Source of the DNA: Opitutaceae bacterium
GTDB taxonomy: Bacteria > Verrucomicrobiota > Verrucomicrobiia > Opitutales > Opitutaceae
Direction of reading: 5' to 3'
Assembly (NCBI GenBank): GCA_030648295.1
Contig: JAUSID010000263.1
Location: forward strand, 17,068-81,067
Length of the DNA stretch: 64,000 bases
The notes beneath the pieces are model-generated. The model made no database searches and was not told the DNA's origin. It saw only the letters and a list, made by a program, of their open reading frames with translations. Shown in pieces: positions 36,101 to 43,733 of the stretch. Each line of letters begins with the position of its first letter. Position 1 is the stretch's first letter. Both the position numbers and the translations under genes were made by a program.

Positions 36101-36124
36101 GCTGGCATCAGCGGCCGATTCTAA
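33119..36124 (+). CDS. Large TonB-dependent receptor with carboxypeptidase-like domain
   Basis: A 1001-residue outer-membrane receptor starting at the ATG at 33119 with signal LALIARWIALALAAFPFARA. Carboxypeptidase-like sandwich (about 40-125: GVITGSVSNSATRNLLEGARV), TonB-box-like YRLDAFKVTGERE, plug (about 155-280: MRLPGVAGSPS and FSIRGMD, VDGGLLAS), then a long barrel ending GISGRF. Same family and layout as the receptor at 23031. It opens the second carbohydrate block, followed by PmoA-like, oxidoreductase and ThuA-like genes, although 845 bp of repeats separate it from the next gene. Confidence 0.92.
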   Translation: MNTNKRLALIARWIALALAAFPFARAADTIPAASVSPTGVITGSVSNSATRNLLEGARVEVPALGLSALSDNTGRFVLTGVPAGVHDVVVSYIGLDPTRAQLAIAAGQRTVRDFELTTGIYRLDAFKVTGEREGDALAITAQRNADNVKNIVATDSFGNLPNMSAGEVVMRLPGVAGSPSEEGHFSGFSIRGMDKSLNTITVDGGLLASIGTNRSFEMQSITGTMFEQLELIKGHTPDKGANSLGGTINMKTRSPLNMREKRRLTYSATVRMAPPFFEQVPVREEHRAHPLITLGYQEVFSVFGGERNLGIAANLFYHENSVGAYRITHQYQNTLNTPAFVWSSDVKENYNNRKQRSLNVKTDYRYSFNSKFTLNTTINDNIERFRRSYNTRAYTGNQNTVPNATTSGVIPGFTEKVTQVRAVPASMIDILTNGPNSYVVETYLIDFGAEHEFGPLQLDYNAGFSRNHQASGHHREGGQLALTHRLANVGWIFDRTNSDTYPRLIQTAGPDWSDPNNYRPITNGLVKTSSEQPQNVTQVRGNARYTLPIAVRAHLKAGFSWREQSVKARNASRRWSYIGTSALPVFAASPVPFTFEKAGINLPRWQVSDFMTGGSAGREPVDASLWQEDRFYHEENKFTGNRNATEEVTAGYIMAQGKLGRDGLLGRTGYLTGVRTERTETEGRGWVRARFASTTAQRVADPVGSAQRDYANTFRETKGDYTKSFPSVHLTHDFTSNLKARVSWSTSFGRPAMSNFLPNESVSETNQTVTINNPSIQPQTASNWDATLDYYFEPVGALSVGWFHKTINDYIVSGTIAGIVEGGTDNGYNGEFEGFTRLMSSNAGTATVQGWEFSYQQQFTFLPGLFKGFSGNANYTMIDTHGDFGGRVARKTGEVAGFIPKAANVSLSWRYRGFSTRVLYNFVGEHITSYSAVNPGQNLYRFERETVHLGLAYQLRPTVNLNLDIANLFNEPQRLYSGTPNRAQDVMITFVTVTAGISGRF

Positions 36125-36145
36125 CCAAGCCGGAACAATTCAGTT

Positions 36146-36294
36146 CAACCACGAATAGACGCCAATTCACGCGAGTGGAGAGGGGTCCTTGGGGAGCATG
36201 GAAACAAGCAACCAAACGGTGCCCATCGTTTCACGTGGGCAATCCTCCCCCTCCTCCTCTGGAATTTGCGTTCATTCGCGTTCATTCGCGGTTG
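36146..36294. repeat. Inverted repeat of decamer units (ACGCGAATGA family)
   Basis: Left arm 36146-36178 (CAACCACGAATAGACG...) and right arm 36261-36294 (GCGTTCATTCGCGTTCATTC GCGG type). Both are built of about 10-bp units and are inverted relative to each other. The same family occurs at 60413-60546. Confidence 0.7.
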
Positions 36295-36336
36295 TTCATT
36301 GAATCGATACGGCTAAGCCGGCGAGGTCGCTCAATC

Positions 36337-36370
36337 GGTCCCGCCATCACGGGCAGGATGCCCGTGCCAC
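36337..36370. repeat. Second copy of the GGTCCCGCCATCAC repeat
   Basis: Near-identical to 32883-32916. The remainder of 36125-36969 is a mosaic of repeat fragments (for example CTTCGACAAGCTCAGGGCAG at 36432-36451), and no gene is supported. Confidence 0.65.
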
Positions 36371-36574
36371 GTTCGGAGCTTCGGCCGTGGCATGGGCGTC
36401 CCGCTTGGGTTGGAAGTGGCTGCGGCATCCCTTCGACAAGCTCAGGGCAGGCTCTGCCGCAGATCCGTTCGAATGCGCTTTGAGAACATCTGCGGCTGCC
36501 CCTCGGCAGGCTCGGGGCCCTGAGCCGATTCGACGAGCTCACGGCCATCGGCTGGTTCGACTGAAAGGCCTTGA

Positions 36575-36622
36575 GCTTGTCGAAAGGCTTGTCGAAAGGC
36601 TTGTCGAGAGGCTTGTCGAACG
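36575..36622. repeat. 12-bp tandem repeat, four copies
   Basis: Four units of GCTTGTCGAAAG (the third GCTTGTCGAGAG, the fourth GCTTGTCGAACG). The unit is the reverse complement of the CTTCGACAAGC motif 130 bp upstream, so the array can fold back on that segment. Confidence 0.85.
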
Positions 36623-36969
36623 GGGAAGCCGCAGCCACTCCATCGGAGTATGCAGTCGAGGTGGAGCGGCTTGCCCCTCAAGCCGCTTTTTTCGATTGAA
36701 CAGTTCAAGCGCGCTGAGGAGCAGCGCGCTCCACCTTTGGTGACGTTATTCCAATACGGAACGGCTTCCACTGCATTGTTACGGGTGAGTCGGCCCGTGC
36801 TCGCCGGCGATGTTTAGGATTGGTCTCACGCTCCCGCACGGATTGAATCCGGCCCACGCCAGCATCCAGCCATGGCGCATCCAGTCTTATCTCCGGCCAA
36901 TTCTTATCGAATGCGCATCGCGTGCCGCGACCGCATGCCGTGCGCGCTCGCTGCGTCCTTGTCGCCGCC

Positions 36970-37995
36970 ATGATCTTTCGAATTGTTCGCTCGCTGTCGC
37001 GAATCCGGAAACGCCGTCGCATCATCACGCCCCGGCTCACCAGAGGTCCAGCGCTGCTTGGCTGCCTGCTGAGCGCGACCTCCGCGCTGGCAGCGATCGC
37101 GAATACGGCAGGCGCCGCGAACACCAAGATGCGCATGAAGATCAGCGCCGACGCGGTCGAGTTTCTCACGTCCGACGGCGCGCTCGCCGGCCGCTACAAC
37201 TACACCGACGCCTTCAAGCCCTACGTACATCCGCTGCAATCGCCGAAAGGCCACTCCGTATCGCTGGTCTCCCCGCATGATCACCAGCATCACAAGGGGC
37301 TCATGTATGCCCTGCGCATCCCGGAGCTCAATTTCTGGGAGGAGCGTTCGACGCTTCCCGGCGAGGCGGTCGGGCGCCAGCGGCACCTCGCGTTTTCCGA
37401 GCAGCGCGAATCCGGCGGCGAAGCCGGCTTCACCCAGACGCTGTCATGGGAGCCGGCTGGCGGCGGCGAGGCTGTATTCGAGGAAACACGACGCATCTCG
37501 TGCCGTCGGGACGGCGCTGCCTTTGTGTGGACATGGGACACGACACTCAAATCCCGCCGTGCCACGCGACTGGTCCAGAGCCAGTGGAGCCACAAGAAAC
37601 CGGACGGCGGAAAAATCAATTATCACGGCCTGGGGCTCCGGCTGCGCCGCGAATTCGGCGGAGGAACGCGCAACAATGGCCTGCAGCTCGATGATGCACC
37701 CATTCGATGGAACAAGGGTTCCGCGCGCTTCGACTTCACCACCGCGATGGGCGCCACCCCCGCGCGGGCGACGTTCATCGGTTCCATCGATGGCATCTGG
37801 CCCACGCCCCAGGTCGCGGTCACACTCGCGCAAGGGCAGAGGAATGCGCTTTTCGTCATGGAGGAACCGTTCGCATTCTTCACCCTCGGCCCAAGCAATC
37901 TCGCCGAGCGGCCGCTCGCGGCCGGCGAAACCCTGCGCGAGCACTACACTGTCACCGTCGCCGATGTTGATCTGAAACCCAGGACCGCCCCATGA
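36970..37995 (+). CDS. PmoA-like / DUF6807 family protein
   Basis: A 341-residue exported protein (basic start, then LLGCLLSATSALAAIANTAGA). The mature part resembles the family labelled PmoA, which despite its name occurs mainly beside sugar oxidoreductases in Planctomycetota and Verrucomicrobiota. Visible elements are GRYNYTDAFKPYVHPLQSPKGHSVSLVSPHDHQHHKGL (His-rich, perhaps metal binding), NFWEE and FFTLGPSNLAERPLAAGETLREHYTVTV, which recalls galactose-mutarotase-type beta-sandwich folds. The stop overlaps the next start by ATGA, so it is coupled to the oxidoreductase gene. A carbohydrate-modifying or binding role is inferred. The start could also be 36922. Confidence 0.75.
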   Translation: MIFRIVRSLSRIRKRRRIITPRLTRGPALLGCLLSATSALAAIANTAGAANTKMRMKISADAVEFLTSDGALAGRYNYTDAFKPYVHPLQSPKGHSVSLVSPHDHQHHKGLMYALRIPELNFWEERSTLPGEAVGRQRHLAFSEQRESGGEAGFTQTLSWEPAGGGEAVFEETRRISCRRDGAAFVWTWDTTLKSRRATRLVQSQWSHKKPDGGKINYHGLGLRLRREFGGGTRNNGLQLDDAPIRWNKGSARFDFTTAMGATPARATFIGSIDGIWPTPQVAVTLAQGQRNALFVMEEPFAFFTLGPSNLAERPLAAGETLREHYTVTVADVDLKPRTAP

Positions 37996-39377
37996 AAACT
38001 CCCTCGCGTGGGTCGACGACCCGTCGCCGTTTTCTCCAGCAATCCGCCACTGCGGCCGTCGCCGCCATGGCGTTTCCCCACCTCATCGCGTCGTCGGCAC
38101 GCGGCGCGGCCGGTCAGGTCTCGCCCGGCAACAGAATCACCGTTGGCCTCATTGGCGCCGGCCCCCAGGGCGTCAGCGACATGAAGGGCTTTCTGGCCGA
38201 TCCCGCCGCGCGGGTCGTGGCGGTATGCGACGTGAAAGACGATCGACTTGCCCTCGCCCAAAACGCCGTCAACGAGCACTACCAGAACCAGGACTGCGCC
38301 AAGTATCACGATTTCCGCGAGTTGATCGCGCGGAAGGACATCGATGCCGTGATCATCGCTACGCCCGATCACTGGCATGTGGTGGCTGCGCTCGCGGCGG
38401 TGCGCACGGGCAAGGATGTCTACGTCGAGAAACCGCTCGGGCTGAGCATCGCGGAGACTCAGGCATTGCGGGCGGAATTGAGAAAGCGCCAGCGCGTTTT
38501 CCAGTTTGGCACCCAGCAGCGCTCGAGCGCGAACTTCCGCCGCGCGTGCGAGCTCGTCCGCAACGGCCGGATCGGCCGCCTCAAGCACATCAACGTCTGG
38601 TGCATAGGCAGCGTTCCCGGCGGTTCCACCGCACCGGCGCCCGTGCCGCCCGGTCTCGATTACGATTTCTGGCTCGGCCCGGCGCCCGCCAAGCCGTACC
38701 GCGAACGCCTCTGCGACGCCGCGGGCGACAGGAAAACCTGGTGGTTCAACTCCGACTACGCGCTCGGCTTCATCGCCGGCTGGGGCGTGCATCCGATCGA
38801 CATCGCCTATTGGGGCTGTCCCGAGCTCATGGCGGGTCCGCTCGAGGTCCAGGGCACCGGCACGATTCCGACGGAAGGTGCGTGCGACACCGCGACCGAA
38901 TGGGACATCAACTTCAAGAGCAGCGCCGGTGTGACGCTCAATTTCCGCGGCCTGCCCATCGCGAATAACAACAACGCGGCGATCGGTCAGCATCATCCCC
39001 GGCAAGACAAATACGGCCGCACGCGCGATCACGGGACGGTGTTCGAGGGCACCGACGGCTGGGTGCTGGTCGATCGCAGTCACATCGCGGCGCATCCGGA
39101 GTCATTGTTGAAGGAGAACCCGGACGATTATCGGGTGAAGCTGCCGCGCAGCGCCTATCACGCGCAGAACTTCCTCGAAAGCATCCGCAGCCGGAAGGCC
39201 GCCATCGCGAATATCGACGAGGCGTTTCAATCCGATGCACTGTGCCACCTCAGTCATCTCGCGCTCAAGACCGGCCGGAAGCTGACGTGGGATCCACGCG
39301 CCGAACGCTTCGTGCGCGATCCCGCCGCCGACCGGCTGCTCGCCTGCCGCGCCATGCGGAAGCCCTGGACGCTGTAG
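37992..39377 (+). CDS. Tat-exported Gfo/Idh/MocA oxidoreductase
   Basis: A 461-residue oxidoreductase with a Tat-type signal (TTRRRFLQQSATAAVAAMAF). Rossmann loop GLIGAGPQGVSD (about 53-64), DVKDDRLA, ATPDHWH (about 120-126), VEKPLGLS with catalytic Lys, FGTQQRSS, WLGPAPAKPY and GWGVHPIDIAYWG. The motif set is that of exported sugar dehydrogenases of Verrucomicrobiota. It is translationally coupled to the PmoA-like gene through an ATGA overlap. Likely reaction: NAD(P)-dependent redox of a sugar ring hydroxyl. Confidence 0.92.
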   Translation: MKTPSRGSTTRRRFLQQSATAAVAAMAFPHLIASSARGAAGQVSPGNRITVGLIGAGPQGVSDMKGFLADPAARVVAVCDVKDDRLALAQNAVNEHYQNQDCAKYHDFRELIARKDIDAVIIATPDHWHVVAALAAVRTGKDVYVEKPLGLSIAETQALRAELRKRQRVFQFGTQQRSSANFRRACELVRNGRIGRLKHINVWCIGSVPGGSTAPAPVPPGLDYDFWLGPAPAKPYRERLCDAAGDRKTWWFNSDYALGFIAGWGVHPIDIAYWGCPELMAGPLEVQGTGTIPTEGACDTATEWDINFKSSAGVTLNFRGLPIANNNNAAIGQHHPRQDKYGRTRDHGTVFEGTDGWVLVDRSHIAAHPESLLKENPDDYRVKLPRSAYHAQNFLESIRSRKAAIANIDEAFQSDALCHLSHLALKTGRKLTWDPRAERFVRDPAADRLLACRAMRKPWTL

Positions 39378-39417
39378 TCCAAGCCGTGTTTTCAAACTTC
39401 GTTGCAGAAACTCGGTG

Positions 39418-39477
39418 TAGCGGAACGCGTGAGCGTTTCGTCGGCTTGGCGAAAGCCTCACGGCTTCCGCTACACCG
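39418..39477. repeat. Inverted repeat GTGTAGCGGAACGC...GCTTCCGCTACAC
   Basis: Arms at 39416-39430 and 39463-39477 flank a hairpin-rich centre. Single arms of the same family occur at 49707-49730 and 56350-56366. Confidence 0.65.
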
Positions 39478-39577
39478 GCCTCCAGGTTTGAAGACACGCC
39501 CTAAGAACTTCCCGTGGAGTGTCGCCGCCGATTATCGCGCCGCCCGCGGCAGCCAATGAAAACTCCAGCGGCGAGGC

Positions 39578-39679
39578 CTTCCCTGGGAGCGCGGGCGTCT
39601 CGCCCGCATTGTATAATTGCGGGCGGGACCCTCCGTCGCGAGGCTATGGCGGGCGGGACGCCCGCGCTCCCAGGGAAAG
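39578..39679. repeat. Inverted pair of the GGGAGCGCGGGCG repeat
   Basis: The outer arms CCTTCCCTGGGAGCGCGGGC (from 39578) and GCCCGCGCTCCCAGGGAAAG (to 39679) are inverted copies. Each contains a GCGGGCG/CGCCCGC hairpin. This is the same element as the one inside the EamA gene at 7819-7848. Confidence 0.8.
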
Positions 39680-39712
39680 CGTCGAATGCATTTCTTAGCT
39701 TAGAATAACTCC

Positions 39713-40162
39713 ATGAACCAGTCTCGCGCCGAATCCCTCCTCCGGTTTGTTCTTCGCGCCATCGGCGGTGTGTCGCTGCTGGCGTTGGTCGCCGTCGTGA
39801 TGCCGTATTCGTGGATGGATGCCACGCATCGCTGGCTCGGGCTGGGGAAGCTGCCCTCGGAGCCGATCGTCGGATATCTCGCGCGGTCGCTCTCGGCTTT
39901 CTACGCGCTGTTAGGCGGACTCTTCTGGATGCTCTCCTTTGATCTCCCGCGCCACCGCCCTACGGTGTGTTTTCTCGGCGTCGCGACGATCGGGTTCGGC
40001 GCGATTCTCACCGGCATCGATTGGGCCGAGGGACTCCCCCGCTATTGGAAGGTGTGGGAAGGACCGTGGGTGATGTTCATGGGCGCCGCCATCGCGTGGC
40101 TGGCGTTTCGAATCAAGCCGCGCGGAAACGAAGCTGGTGGACCGTCCGCGGATCGATCCTAG
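39713..40162 (+). CDS. Small inner-membrane protein, four helices
   Basis: A 149-residue protein not recognised beyond its topology. There are four hydrophobic segments (about 16-34, 55-75, 80-102 and 118-133), short loops with SWMDATHRWLGL and IDWAEGLPRYWKVWEG, and a charged tail. It is of a size common in Verrucomicrobiota hypothetical membrane proteins. It is preceded by a repeat pair and followed by the ThuA-like gene after 158 bp, so an operon is possible. Confidence 0.65.
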   Translation: MNQSRAESLLRFVLRAIGGVSLLALVAVVMPYSWMDATHRWLGLGKLPSEPIVGYLARSLSAFYALLGGLFWMLSFDLPRHRPTVCFLGVATIGFGAILTGIDWAEGLPRYWKVWEGPWVMFMGAAIAWLAFRIKPRGNEAGGPSADRS

Positions 40163-40180
40163 CCTCTCCCGGTCGGCCAA

Positions 40181-40242
40181 CCACGGATCTCACGGATCGC
40201 GCCGATCAGGGTTCGCTCCGATCCATGTGATCCGTGGTCAGA
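40181..40242. repeat. Inverted repeat ACCACGGATC...GATCCGTGGT
   Basis: Left arm ACCACGGATCTCACGGATCG and right arm CGATCCATGTGATCCGTGGT surround a short loop. A single related arm (ACCGCAGATTTCGCGGATGG) occurs at 49667-49686. Confidence 0.7.
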
Positions 40243-40320
40243 TTCACGGTTCGATTCGCGCCACACTTTTTCCGCGCCAACCGCGCCCTCCCCTGTATGC
40301 TTCGCCAACCGCTTCTCCCC

Positions 40321-41250
40321 ATGAAATTCCGCCGTGCGCTCTTCTGGTTCTCGTTCGCACTCGCCAGCCTCTCCCTTGGCGCCGCACCGACAACGGCGCC
40401 CGCTCGCGTTCTTATCATTGTTGGGCCGAGCAATCATCCGCCCGGATCGCACGAAGTTGCGGCCAGCGGCCGGCTGCTGAAGCACTGCGTGGAGCACATG
40501 GACAACCTGCCCGGGGTTCAGGTGGATCTGGTCAACGAATGGCCGGTCGACAGATCCCGGCGCGACCGCGCTGCCACCGTCATCCTCCTCGGCGACACGT
40601 TTCCGGCGATGCGGCTGCCCAACGCGCAGCGCAACCTCGCCGACCTCGCGGAGATGATGGCCCGCGGCTGCGGCATCGTGTGCGTACATTATTCGACCGG
40701 GCTGCGCGCGGAAGATGTCGCCGGGGACGGCGAGCATCCGCTCCTCCACTGGACCGGCGGCTACTTTGCCACCCGCTGCAAACACCACCAGTCGGTCGCG
40801 AAGATTTTTCCCTCGGTGACGATTTCGCCCGCCGCGGCCAACCATCCGGTTTCACGCGGCTGGCGCGAGTTCACCGTCAGCGAGGAGCCTTACTATAACA
40901 ATTATTTCGGCCGCGACGGCAACCGGCTCGCGCCCGGCGTAACCGCGCTCGCGACCTCGATGCTGCCGCCCGAATCGCCGAAGCGTGAAATCGTGGCGTG
41001 GTCGATCGAGCGCCCCGATGGCGGCCGCGGTTTCGGCATCGTCATGCCGCATTTCTATCGCAACTGGAAAAACGAGGACCTGCGGCGGTTCATCCTCAAT
41101 GGCGTCGCGTGGACCGCGAAGCTCGAGGTGCCGGCCACCGGCGTGCGAACGACGCTGCCGGATCTCGCCACGTTCGCGCCCGAGTCGATCGAGCCGAAGC
41201 CGCGCGAGACAAAGGCGAAGGCGAGCGCGGCGCAGCCGAAGCGGAAGTGA
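40321..41250 (+). CDS. Exported ThuA-like domain protein
   Basis: A 309-residue protein with a signal peptide (FWFSFALASLSLGA) and a ThuA-type, glutamine-amidotransferase-like fold: RVLIIVGPSNHPPGSHE, VILLGDTFP, GIVCVHYSTG, HPLLHWTGGYF, then HPVSRGWREF, EEPYYNN and FGIVMPHFYRNWKNEDLRRFILNGVAWTA. ThuA proteins are linked to disaccharide use, including 3-keto-trehalose-type metabolism, and often sit beside Gfo/Idh/MocA oxidoreductases, as here. The ATG at 40321 is chosen for the signal peptide, though an in-frame ATG at 40297 exists. The extended Lys/Ala tail is low complexity. Confidence 0.83.
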   Translation: MKFRRALFWFSFALASLSLGAAPTTAPARVLIIVGPSNHPPGSHEVAASGRLLKHCVEHMDNLPGVQVDLVNEWPVDRSRRDRAATVILLGDTFPAMRLPNAQRNLADLAEMMARGCGIVCVHYSTGLRAEDVAGDGEHPLLHWTGGYFATRCKHHQSVAKIFPSVTISPAAANHPVSRGWREFTVSEEPYYNNYFGRDGNRLAPGVTALATSMLPPESPKREIVAWSIERPDGGRGFGIVMPHFYRNWKNEDLRRFILNGVAWTAKLEVPATGVRTTLPDLATFAPESIEPKPRETKAKASAAQPKRK

Positions 41251-41264
41251 GCGGCTGCGCCGCC

Positions 41265-41295
41265 GGGGAGAAGGGAGAAAGGAGCAGGGAGCAGG
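41265..41295. repeat. Heptamer array (AGGGAGA/AGGGAGC type)
   Basis: Four 7-bp units GGGGAGA, AGGGAGA, AAGGAGC, AGGGAGC. They are related to 6979-7009. Confidence 0.7.
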
Positions 41296-41402
41296 AACAA
41301 ACCGGCGAATTGCCGCTCAGGATCGCGAGCTGGCCGAAGCGGAGCCGCCGAATCGCACCCGCTAACCCGGACATTTCACAGGCTGAATGAAAAGAACTTT
41401 TT

Positions 41403-41556
41403 TGGTCACAGAGCGCACAGAGCTCCGACACAGTGTTCACAGAGGAAAACCCTTCAATCCAATTTGGTATGCCTGCCCATTCGCATCAGGCGCGTCCAAA
41501 CACCTTGTGGCCTCCTGCTGTCTCTGTGTCCGAGCTCTGTGTCCTCTGTGACCCAG
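41403..41556. repeat. Inverted repeat of CACAGAG units
   Basis: Left arm 41403-41444 (GGTCACAGAGCGCACAGAGC...) and right arm 41519-41556 (the reverse complement begins GGTCACAGAGGACACAGAGC). Together with the heptamers this fills the 41251-41679 gap; no gene is seen. Confidence 0.7.
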
Positions 41557-41679
41557 GCCTTGGTTCGTCTGGCTATGAAATAACCAGGCTAACTGCCGTC
41601 TGCCCTCTGTCGTCAGTCGTCTGAGTTCTGTCCGCGCTCGCCGAAACCCGCCCGGCGTGACAGCGTCACCGTTGTCTCA

Positions 41680-43044
41680 ATGATGAAAACCTCCGCGTCC
41701 GCCAAAATCCCCCTCACGCGTCGAGCCTTCCTGCGTGCGAGCACCAGCGCCGCCGCCGCGTTCACCATCCTGCCGGGCCGGATGCGCGGCGGAGTCCGGC
41801 AGCTATCGGCGAACGACAAGCTCAACATCGCCGGCATCGGCATCGGCGCGCAGGGCTCGGCGAACATTGCGACGCTCGCCTCGGAAAACATCGTCGCGCT
41901 CTGCGACGTCGACCACGGCTACACCGCCCGCACGATCGCAAAATATCCCGACGCAAAATTGTACGTCGATTATCGCAAGATGCTGGAGAAGCAAAAGGAC
42001 ATCGACGCCGTCGTGGTCGCCACTCCCGATCACACCCACGCGGTGATCACGCTCGCCGCGATGCAGGCGGGCAAACACGTGTATTGCCAGAAGCCGCTGT
42101 GCCATGACGTGCACGAGGCGCGCACCCTCACGCAGGCGGCGCGCGAATCGAAGGTCTGCACCCAGATGGGCATCCAGGGCCACAGCGGCGAGGGGCTGCG
42201 GTTGATCACCGAATGGATCGCCGACGGCGCCATCGGCGAGGTGCGCGAGGTCGACGCGTATTGCAGCCTGACGTATTACCCGTGGGGCCACGCCAGCTGG
42301 AGTTCGAAATGGGGTCGCCGTCCGGCGGATACACCGCCGCTGCCGGACAAGTTGAACTGGGACTTGTGGCTCGGACCGGCGCCGGAACGGGCCTATCATC
42401 CGGCGTATCACCCGCGCGTCTGGCGCTGCTGGTGGGATTTTGGCAACGGCATGATGGGCGATCGCGGCGCCCACACGCTCGATTCCGCCGTCACGGCGCT
42501 GAAGCTTGGCCCGCCGACGAGCATCGAAGCAACGTCCTCGGATCTGAATCCCGACACGCATCCGATTTCATCGGTCATCACGTTTCGGTTTCCGGCGCGC
42601 GGCAACCTGCCGCCGGTGAAGCTGACGTGGTATGAGGGCACGCGCGCTCCGCGGCCGGTCGAGCTCGAGGACGGCCGGCGGATGCCGGAGCAGGGCGGAA
42701 TTATTTTCAAGGGCAGCAAGGGCTGCCTCATGGCCGGCGTATATGGCGAGGGGGCGCGGTTGATTCCCGAGTCGAAGATGCAGGGCTACAACCGTCCGGA
42801 AAAATCGATGCCGCGCGTCGTCGGCACGCACGAAAAGGAGTGGGTCGATGCGGCCAAGGCCGGTCGCAAGGCAAACGCGGGTTTCGAATATTCCGGTCCG
42901 CTCACCGAAATCTGCCTGCTGGGCAACGTGGCCAAGCGCGTCGATGCGCGGATCGAGTGGGACGCCGCGAATCTCGCGATCACCAACCTGCCCGAGGCGA
43001 ATCAATATATCCGACCCGAATATCGGAATGGCTGGACGATCTGA
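41680..43044 (+). CDS. Tat-exported Gfo/Idh/MocA oxidoreductase, QKP variant
   Basis: A 454-residue oxidoreductase with a Tat-type signal (LTRRAFLRASTSAAAAFTIL). Rossmann loop GIGIGAQGSANI, ATPDHTHAVIT and, instead of the usual EKP, YCQKPLCHDVHEA: the lysine is kept but the preceding Glu is Gln. Later motifs are WLGPAPERAYHPAYHP, RCWWDFGNGMMGDRGAHTLD and HEKEWVDAAKAG. This belongs to the subgroup often annotated as exported oxidoreductases in Verrucomicrobiota. It follows the ThuA-like gene, separated by repeats, on the same strand. Confidence 0.9.
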   Translation: MMKTSASAKIPLTRRAFLRASTSAAAAFTILPGRMRGGVRQLSANDKLNIAGIGIGAQGSANIATLASENIVALCDVDHGYTARTIAKYPDAKLYVDYRKMLEKQKDIDAVVVATPDHTHAVITLAAMQAGKHVYCQKPLCHDVHEARTLTQAARESKVCTQMGIQGHSGEGLRLITEWIADGAIGEVREVDAYCSLTYYPWGHASWSSKWGRRPADTPPLPDKLNWDLWLGPAPERAYHPAYHPRVWRCWWDFGNGMMGDRGAHTLDSAVTALKLGPPTSIEATSSDLNPDTHPISSVITFRFPARGNLPPVKLTWYEGTRAPRPVELEDGRRMPEQGGIIFKGSKGCLMAGVYGEGARLIPESKMQGYNRPEKSMPRVVGTHEKEWVDAAKAGRKANAGFEYSGPLTEICLLGNVAKRVDARIEWDAANLAITNLPEANQYIRPEYRNGWTI

Positions 43045-43070
43045 GTCGCGGCCGCCGCGACGTGGCGGCG

Positions 43071-43252
43071 GTTTCGCATTTCGGGTTTCGCATCTTGCCC
43101 CGTCTGCCGTCTGGCTTCTGCATTTCGGACTCGGTTGTCTCGCGTTCTCGCGTTCTTCGATGTCTCCCCCATCTTCGTCGTCTTGGCCCCTCTGACCTCT
43201 GACGTCTGACCTCTGACGTCTGACCTCTGACGTCTGGCCTCTGGCTTCTGCT
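43071..43252. repeat. Two heptamer stretches after oxidoreductase gene
   Basis: 43071-43119 reads GTTTCGC, ATTTCGG, GTTTCGC, ATCTTGC, CCCGTCT, GCCGTCT, GGCTTCT. 43190-43252 is nine units (CTCTGAC and GTCTGAC alternating, then GTCTGGC, CTCTGGC, TTCTGCT). It fills the gap between two convergent genes. Confidence 0.8.
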
Positions 43253-43271
43253 TCCGTCCCCCGTCCCCTGC

Positions 43272-43475
43272 TCACGTCCCGCCGCCGAGCAGCCGCGCGG
43301 GGAGGAACAGCAGCGCTTTCACGAAAGCGAGCAGCGCGCTTAACACGACCCCGACGATCCGAAACGGAATCGAGAGCAGCCAGAGCAGCGGCCACAGGAC
43401 GAGGATGAGCAACGCGAGCGGCCAGCAGAGCACGAGCAGGATCGACCAGAGCAGCAGCGTCACGACGAACTTCAT
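43272..43475 (-). CDS. Small hydrophobic membrane protein
   Basis: A 67-residue protein, starting MKFVVTLLLW at 43475. It is almost wholly hydrophobic (about 5-38 and 40-60), ending in a short RLLGGGT. It is not recognised. The longer upstream frame is repeat-derived and was not used. Convergent with the preceding oxidoreductase. Confidence 0.55.
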   Translation of the reverse strand: MKFVVTLLLWSILLVLCWPLALLILVLWPLLWLLSIPFRIVGVVLSALLAFVKALLFLPARLLGGGT

Positions 43476-43649
43476 GTTCAGAGAACACCGCATCGCGTGG
43501 AAAGTTACGCTCAAAATTGCTGCCGGCTGACATGCCAACGGTGCGCCGACCGTACCCCGTAGCAGCCGAGGTGACGAGGCTGGTTTTTCGCTCTGAATCG
43601 CACTCGTAGCGGCGAGCGCCAGCGAGCCGACAACGACCACCTTCCCCTT

Positions 43650-43733
43650 TGTCATGCTGAGCGTAGCGAAGCATCCAGTAATGCGACCGGTTGTGGGCAT
43701 AGGGCTGGATTCTTCGCTACGCTCAGAATGACA
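43650..43733. repeat. Inverted repeat, GTCATGCTGAGCGTAGCGAAG family
   Basis: Arms 43650-43676 and 43707-43733, 27 bp each, nearly perfect, the same family as 12260-12345. Neighbouring 43559-43930 holds further repeat arms (CCGTAGCAGCCGAGG, CGTAGCTACACC). No gene is supported in 43476-44061. Confidence 0.8.

Noticed and set aside
36922..37995. Particulate methane monooxygenase subunit
   Set aside because: The PmoA label of this family is misleading; the protein is soluble/exported with no membrane helices beyond the signal and sits among sugar genes.
39514..39708. Open frame of 64 codons with SLGARASRPH and AGGTPALPG
   Set aside because: It is the translation of the dispersed inverted repeat and has no other support.
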